Origin: Lachnospiraceae bacterium | GTDB taxonomy: Bacteria; Bacillota; Clostridia; Lachnospirales; Lachnospiraceae | NCBI GenBank assembly: GCA_015057835.1 | Contig: SVDL01000008.1 | Coordinates: forward strand, 1 to 45,086 | DNA: 45,086 nucleotides | Reading direction: 5' to 3' | In this document: positions 41,889 through 45,086 of the stretch, one piece after another | Numbering within the stretch: position 1 is the stretch's first letter | Layout: each line of letters begins with the position of its first letter | Made by a program: the position numbers and the translations under genes | The notes under the pieces: model-generated | The model's input: the letters and a program-made list of their open reading frames with translations, nothing else | The model's database searches: none | What the model was told of the DNA's origin: nothing

Positions 41889-41962
41889 GTTCTCCCCTTA
41901 AATTATAACAGGTAATCCTGCCGTATAAAAGCATTAATTGACTTTTATTCAATGACTTTCGT

Positions 41963-42364
41963 TTACTTGTCTTCCGTAAATTCACACTTGTACTCAATGC
42001 TGTCATCAAACCAGGCCTCGTGGTCCTTTCTGCCCGGTGTGAAGACGTCCATCGCCTGGCAGTCTTCCAGTGCGATTCCCGTGTGCATCGCCCATGCGGG
42101 GACGTAAATGGTATCGCCCGGTTCAAGGATATGAGTCTCGCCGTCAACAGTGTACTGCATTCTGCCTTTGAAACAGATCGTAATCTGTTCCGGCGCGTGA
42201 TGGTGCTCTTTCCATGTGAAGCCTTCCGGATAATCGACCATGATGGCGCTGAAGCTGCCGTTAAAGCAGGACGGTCGCACGATGGCCGGCCTCTTTGTGC
42301 TGTCAGTTCTGTCCTGGTCGCTGTGGATGGGGGCTTCTGATAAGTCATAGTAGATCTGTTTCAT
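41963..42364 (-). CDS. Single-domain cupin
   Basis: 133 residues. The first cupin motif is visible as EHHHAPEQITICFKGRMQY (metal ligands His, His, Glu) and the second as GDTIYVPAWAMHTG (His). Layout resembles KdgF-type proteins that help linearise uronates, and many other small cupins. AAAGGA precedes the ATG. A putative PrpR-type operator lies 52 bp upstream, which would tie it to the sugar-acid cluster at the left end. Confidence 0.88.
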   Translation of the reverse strand: MKQIYYDLSEAPIHSDQDRTDSTKRPAIVRPSCFNGSFSAIMVDYPEGFTWKEHHHAPEQITICFKGRMQYTVDGETHILEPGDTIYVPAWAMHTGIALEDCQAMDVFTPGRKDHEAWFDDSIEYKCEFTEDK

Positions 42365-42415
42365 GGTTGCACGTCCTTTCTTACAATACTTGTTTTCTTT
42401 GGTTGTGTATTATGC

Positions 42416-42432
42416 TGTTTCTGTCAGATACA
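42416..42432. promoter_or_regulatory. Putative operator 4 (TGTTTC-N5-GATACA)
   Basis: Same half-sites and spacing as operator 2 at 2846, about 39 kb away, upstream of the cupin gene and next to a possible -10 box CATAAT (42409-42414). Confidence 0.5.
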
Positions 42433-42466
42433 TGCACTGTGTTTTTATATACCGTTTCTATAAATG

Positions 42467-42480
42467 CCGGCCGATGCCGG
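42467..42480 (-). terminator. Weak hairpin after the carboxyltransferase
   Basis: CCGGC / GCCGG stem with a 4-nt loop, 12 bp after the stop, followed by an A/T-rich but not T-only tail. Confidence 0.4.
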
Positions 42481-42491
42481 TGTTTTCTTTA

Positions 42492-44045
42492 TTACACCGG
42501 GAAAATGCCGTGTTTCTTGTCCCATTCCAGCACTTTTTTATTTTCGTAGAATTCCAGCATGCGGATGAGGACGCGTCTCGTCTCCTCCGGCATGATGATC
42601 ATCTCGGTGTGGAAGTACTTCGCTTTGTCGTAGGGATTTGCGAAAAGCCTGTTATACTCGGCGGCTTCTTCTTTGAGGATCTTCTGATATTTTTCCTCGT
42701 CGCCCTCAGCCTTGGCTGCCTTCAGTTCTCTCGCGAAGAGGACTTCGACAGCGCCTTCCGCGCCCATGACGTTTTCTTCGGCATTCGGCCAGCTGATCGT
42801 GCAGTCGGTCTCGAAAGTTCTCTCGCACATTGCCGCTGTCGCGCCCCCGTAGAGCTTGCGGGTCGTCAGGCGGATCTTCGGGACGGTGGCTTTGCCGTTT
42901 GCGTAAAGAACCTTTGCGCCGTGACGGATGACGCCGCCCTTCTCCTGGTTGATGCCCGGAAGGAAGCCGGGGGTGTCGGCCACATAGATCAGCGGGATAT
43001 TGAACGCGTCGCAGAGCATAATGAAACGGGCAGCTTTGTCGGAGGCGTCGATATCAAATACGCCGCCCATGAACTTCGGGTTGTTCGCAATAATGCCGAC
43101 GGATTTGCCGTTCAGTCTCGCGAAGGAAGTAATGACGTTCTTTGCCCAGAGAGGCTGATACTCAAAGAGGCTGTCCTTATCAAAAATGAGCTCGAGCACG
43201 CTGTGCGCATCATAGGACTTATTCATCGATTCCGGGACGATGTCGTTGAGCTCCGGTACAAGGGCGTCCGGATCCTGATCGCACTGATAGACAGGCGGCT
43301 TGTCCTTGCTGTTCTGCGGGAAGTAGCTGAGATATTCCCGGATCAGGCGGATGCAGTCATAGTCGTCCTTTGCCAGCGCATGGCCGACGCCGGAGACCGT
43401 GTTGTGGAATTTGCCGCTGCCGAAATTCGCGTCCGGTTCCTCGTGCGTGACCGCTTTGATGACCTTCGGGCCGGTCAGGAACATTTTACTGGTCTTATCG
43501 ACGCAGATGCAGAAATCCGTGAGTGCCGGGGAATAAGCGCAGCCGCCCGCACACGGTCCCATGATCGCAGTAACTTGCGGGATCACACCGGAGGCTTTTA
43601 CATGTTCATTGAAGAGCTCCGTCAATTCCATGACGACGCCTTCCTGCAGACGTCCTCCGGAACCGTCCTCCAGCGCTACGATCGGGACGCCGGCACGAAG
43701 GGCGCCGCGCTGGACGCGGAGCATTTTCTGACCGGTCATCTCGCCGATGGATCCGCCCATAGAAGTGAAGTCCTGCGCGTAGGCGAAAACAACTCTGCCG
43801 TCCACTTTGCCGTATCCGCAGACGAGACCATCACCCGCGACTTTTCTCTTATCCATGCCGAAATCCATTTTCCGGTGCTCGACAAAGAGGCCGATCTCCT
43901 CAAATGTACCCGGATCAAATAACAGAGACAGTCTCTCGCGGCAGGTCAGCTTGCCGGATGCGTGCTGCTTCTCGATCCGGGCGTCGCCGCCCATTTTCAT
44001 GAGTTCTTCTTTTCTCTTCAGGAAATCTTCCTGTTTTACGTTCAT
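42492..44045 (-). CDS. Acyl-CoA carboxyltransferase subunit (carboxylase/decarboxylase)
   Basis: 517 residues from the second ATG (44045), as AAAGGA lies eight nt before it. Two crotonase-like halves are seen: the N half with GGRLQEGVVMELTELF and GPCAGGCAYSPALTDF, and the C half with FMGGVFDIDASDKAARFIMLCDAF and TPGFLPG. It transfers CO2 between biotin and an acyl-CoA such as propionyl-/methylmalonyl- or glutaconyl-CoA. Biotin carboxylase, biotin carrier and sodium-pump subunits are not in the window, so carboxylase and decarboxylase roles cannot be separated. Confidence 0.93.
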   Translation of the reverse strand: MNVKQEDFLKRKEELMKMGGDARIEKQHASGKLTCRERLSLLFDPGTFEEIGLFVEHRKMDFGMDKRKVAGDGLVCGYGKVDGRVVFAYAQDFTSMGGSIGEMTGQKMLRVQRGALRAGVPIVALEDGSGGRLQEGVVMELTELFNEHVKASGVIPQVTAIMGPCAGGCAYSPALTDFCICVDKTSKMFLTGPKVIKAVTHEEPDANFGSGKFHNTVSGVGHALAKDDYDCIRLIREYLSYFPQNSKDKPPVYQCDQDPDALVPELNDIVPESMNKSYDAHSVLELIFDKDSLFEYQPLWAKNVITSFARLNGKSVGIIANNPKFMGGVFDIDASDKAARFIMLCDAFNIPLIYVADTPGFLPGINQEKGGVIRHGAKVLYANGKATVPKIRLTTRKLYGGATAAMCERTFETDCTISWPNAEENVMGAEGAVEVLFARELKAAKAEGDEEKYQKILKEEAAEYNRLFANPYDKAKYFHTEMIIMPEETRRVLIRMLEFYENKKVLEWDKKHGIFPV

Positions 44046-44157
44046 ATCATTCATCCTTTCTGAAACGCGCTTAACGCCGTTTCTGCAAACTGTTGTTAAC
44101 CTTCAGTTATAACGGTGCCATTCCTGTTGCCGGGTCGACAAAAACAATTCTTCCTTC

Positions 44158-45086
44158 TCACAGCCCGTACTCGAGGAATTCCACCTCGTGATCGTAGGTA
44201 CTGAGGCTGAAGGGCTCCGCCGTTGAGTGTTCTCCGAAATACATCCGTGTTCCGTTGTCCGGATCGGTGTACGGCTTCCATTCCGGGATATTGTCGTTGT
44301 TCGGATCGCCGGTCTTCACGAACTGGATCAGGGTCGTGTTCATGATGTCGTTCATGTAATCGAATTCCGCCGGATGCGCGTCATGCGGGTCATTCTCCTG
44401 ATTGCTCCGGAAATAGAACGGCAGATCGGAGAGATGGACCGGGCCGCGCTCGCCCTCAAATTCCCAACGGTACGCGTACGTCGGAATGCCGGCTTTCGCG
44501 AGCGCTTCCGCGAACTGCACGGATTCATTGGCATAGTTGAAGTGGTTCGTGACGTTCCGGAAGGCCTCATATTCCGCATTTTCCTTCAGCGCCGGCTCAT
44601 AATAGGCGTCAATGAGATGCTGCGCGTTGCCGCCGAACTTGGAGCGGATCGACTGCCGTCTCGCTTCCGGATCTTTGCTGGTCCGGTTCCAGAAGCCGCC
44701 GCTCTCCTCACGGGTATAACCGATGTAGACAGCGTCCAGGAAATTTGCCTTTCCTTCCGCGATATACTGCAGCGGATGTTCCTCATACACGACGCCGTCG
44801 ATCACCGGACCGTTGGAGTGTCCGTGCGTTTTTCTGTATTTTGCGGACATTTCGAGGAATTCCTCTGTCGAAACCTCAAGAAGCTTGTGCGCATCCTCGC
44901 GGGTGAGTCCGTTTGCCTCAAGAAATGCGTCGCGGATCCGGATGGCCGCATCCAGCGTCTTCATCGTATGCGCACAGCCGCTGATCATGACAGCTTTCCT
45001 GAAAAGGCCTTTCGCGAGCGGGCATGTGATGAGATTCCCGACCGATTTCGCGCCGCCGGACTGTCCCATGAGGGTGACATTTTCCG
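44158..45086 (-). CDS. Type-B carboxylesterase, C-terminal part
   Basis: The frame enters from the right edge and ends at 44158, with about 309 residues in the window. The first in-window residues, ENVTLMGQSGGAKSVGNL, are the nucleophile elbow (GQSGG, Ser nucleophile) of COesterase-family alpha/beta hydrolases. The partner Glu is likely in YTREESGGFW and the His in FEGERGPVHLSDLPF. It hydrolyses an ester of unknown acid. The N-terminal half lies outside the window, and an internal ATG at 45069 should not be taken as a start. It ends about 110 bp before the carboxyltransferase. Confidence 0.9.
   Translation of the reverse strand, partial: ENVTLMGQSGGAKSVGNLITCPLAKGLFRKAVMISGCAHTMKTLDAAIRIRDAFLEANGLTREDAHKLLEVSTEEFLEMSAKYRKTHGHSNGPVIDGVVYEEHPLQYIAEGKANFLDAVYIGYTREESGGFWNRTSKDPEARRQSIRSKFGGNAQHLIDAYYEPALKENAEYEAFRNVTNHFNYANESVQFAEALAKAGIPTYAYRWEFEGERGPVHLSDLPFYFRSNQENDPHDAHPAEFDYMNDIMNTTLIQFVKTGDPNNDNIPEWKPYTDPDNGTRMYFGEHSTAEPFSLSTYDHEVEFLEYGL

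Noticed and set aside
44061-44082. Operator-like dyad GAAACG-N10-CGTTTC before the carboxyltransferase
   Set aside because: Arms are in the opposite orientation and spacing differs from the proposed operator. It lies in the immediate leader and could be a chance repeat.

Overview
The window looks like a chromosomal piece of a GC-rich member of the Clostridia, most likely a Lachnospiraceae-type Firmicute. The evidence is strong AGGAGG-type ribosome sites on nearly every gene, sigma-A promoters, hairpin-plus-U terminators, VACGGG lipoproteins and Firmicute-style housekeeping genes. No tRNA, rRNA, IS element, phage gene or CRISPR array was seen. Nearly all genes lie on the minus strand. The exceptions are a PrpR-type regulator (2957-4720) and an altronate dehydratase (12762-14261).

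Region 1 (1-14261) is a catabolic cluster for a sugar acid or similar carboxylate. It holds a fused thiamine-diphosphate E1 and an E2-like lipoyl protein without a recognisable acyltransferase site. A divergent PrpR-type regulator follows, then a TRAP transporter (DctP-Q-M), two zinc alcohol dehydrogenases, a transaldolase-family enzyme, an SDR and UxaA. One of the dehydrogenases resembles L-galactonate 5-dehydrogenase and is divergent to UxaA. A dyad of form TGTTTC-N5-GAAACA (one mismatch each) occurs twice between E2 and the regulator, once upstream of the SDR-to-TRAP operon and once far away upstream of the cupin gene at 42364. I propose it as the regulator's operator.

Region 2 (14262-24185) holds a thymidylate-synthase-like protein, a GNAT acetyltransferase, an amidohydrolase with a triplicated 40-bp 3' end, an RbsABC-type sugar ABC transporter, a cyclase-family metal hydrolase and an Ldh-family oxidoreductase. 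The two solute-binding lipoproteins (DctP and RbsB types) share a near-identical N-terminal linker and a similar stem-loop in their mRNA leaders, although their ligand-binding folds differ.

Region 3 (24186-30793) has two uncharacterised small proteins and a heterodimeric exporter-fold ABC pair of the siderophore type. The pair is flanked by two SAM methyltransferases, preceded by an untracked 26-residue membrane peptide, and has a DtxR-like site upstream.

Region 4 (30794-45086) is mostly housekeeping: lysS, greA, a methyltransferase, dusB, coaX, argF and an SpoU-family rRNA methylase that may be read from a leaderless mRNA. After these come an FeS aldo/keto reductase, an acyl-CoA ligase, a small unknown protein, a cupin, an acyl-CoA carboxyltransferase and the C-terminal part of a type-B carboxylesterase cut by the right edge.

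Three stretches without a gene exceed 300 bases. 11045-11459 holds the SDR promoter, a putative operator and the terminator of the next gene. 15812-16123 holds a strong terminator and the 40-bp repeats. 22743-23087 holds the cyclase promoter, a dyad and the Ldh terminator.
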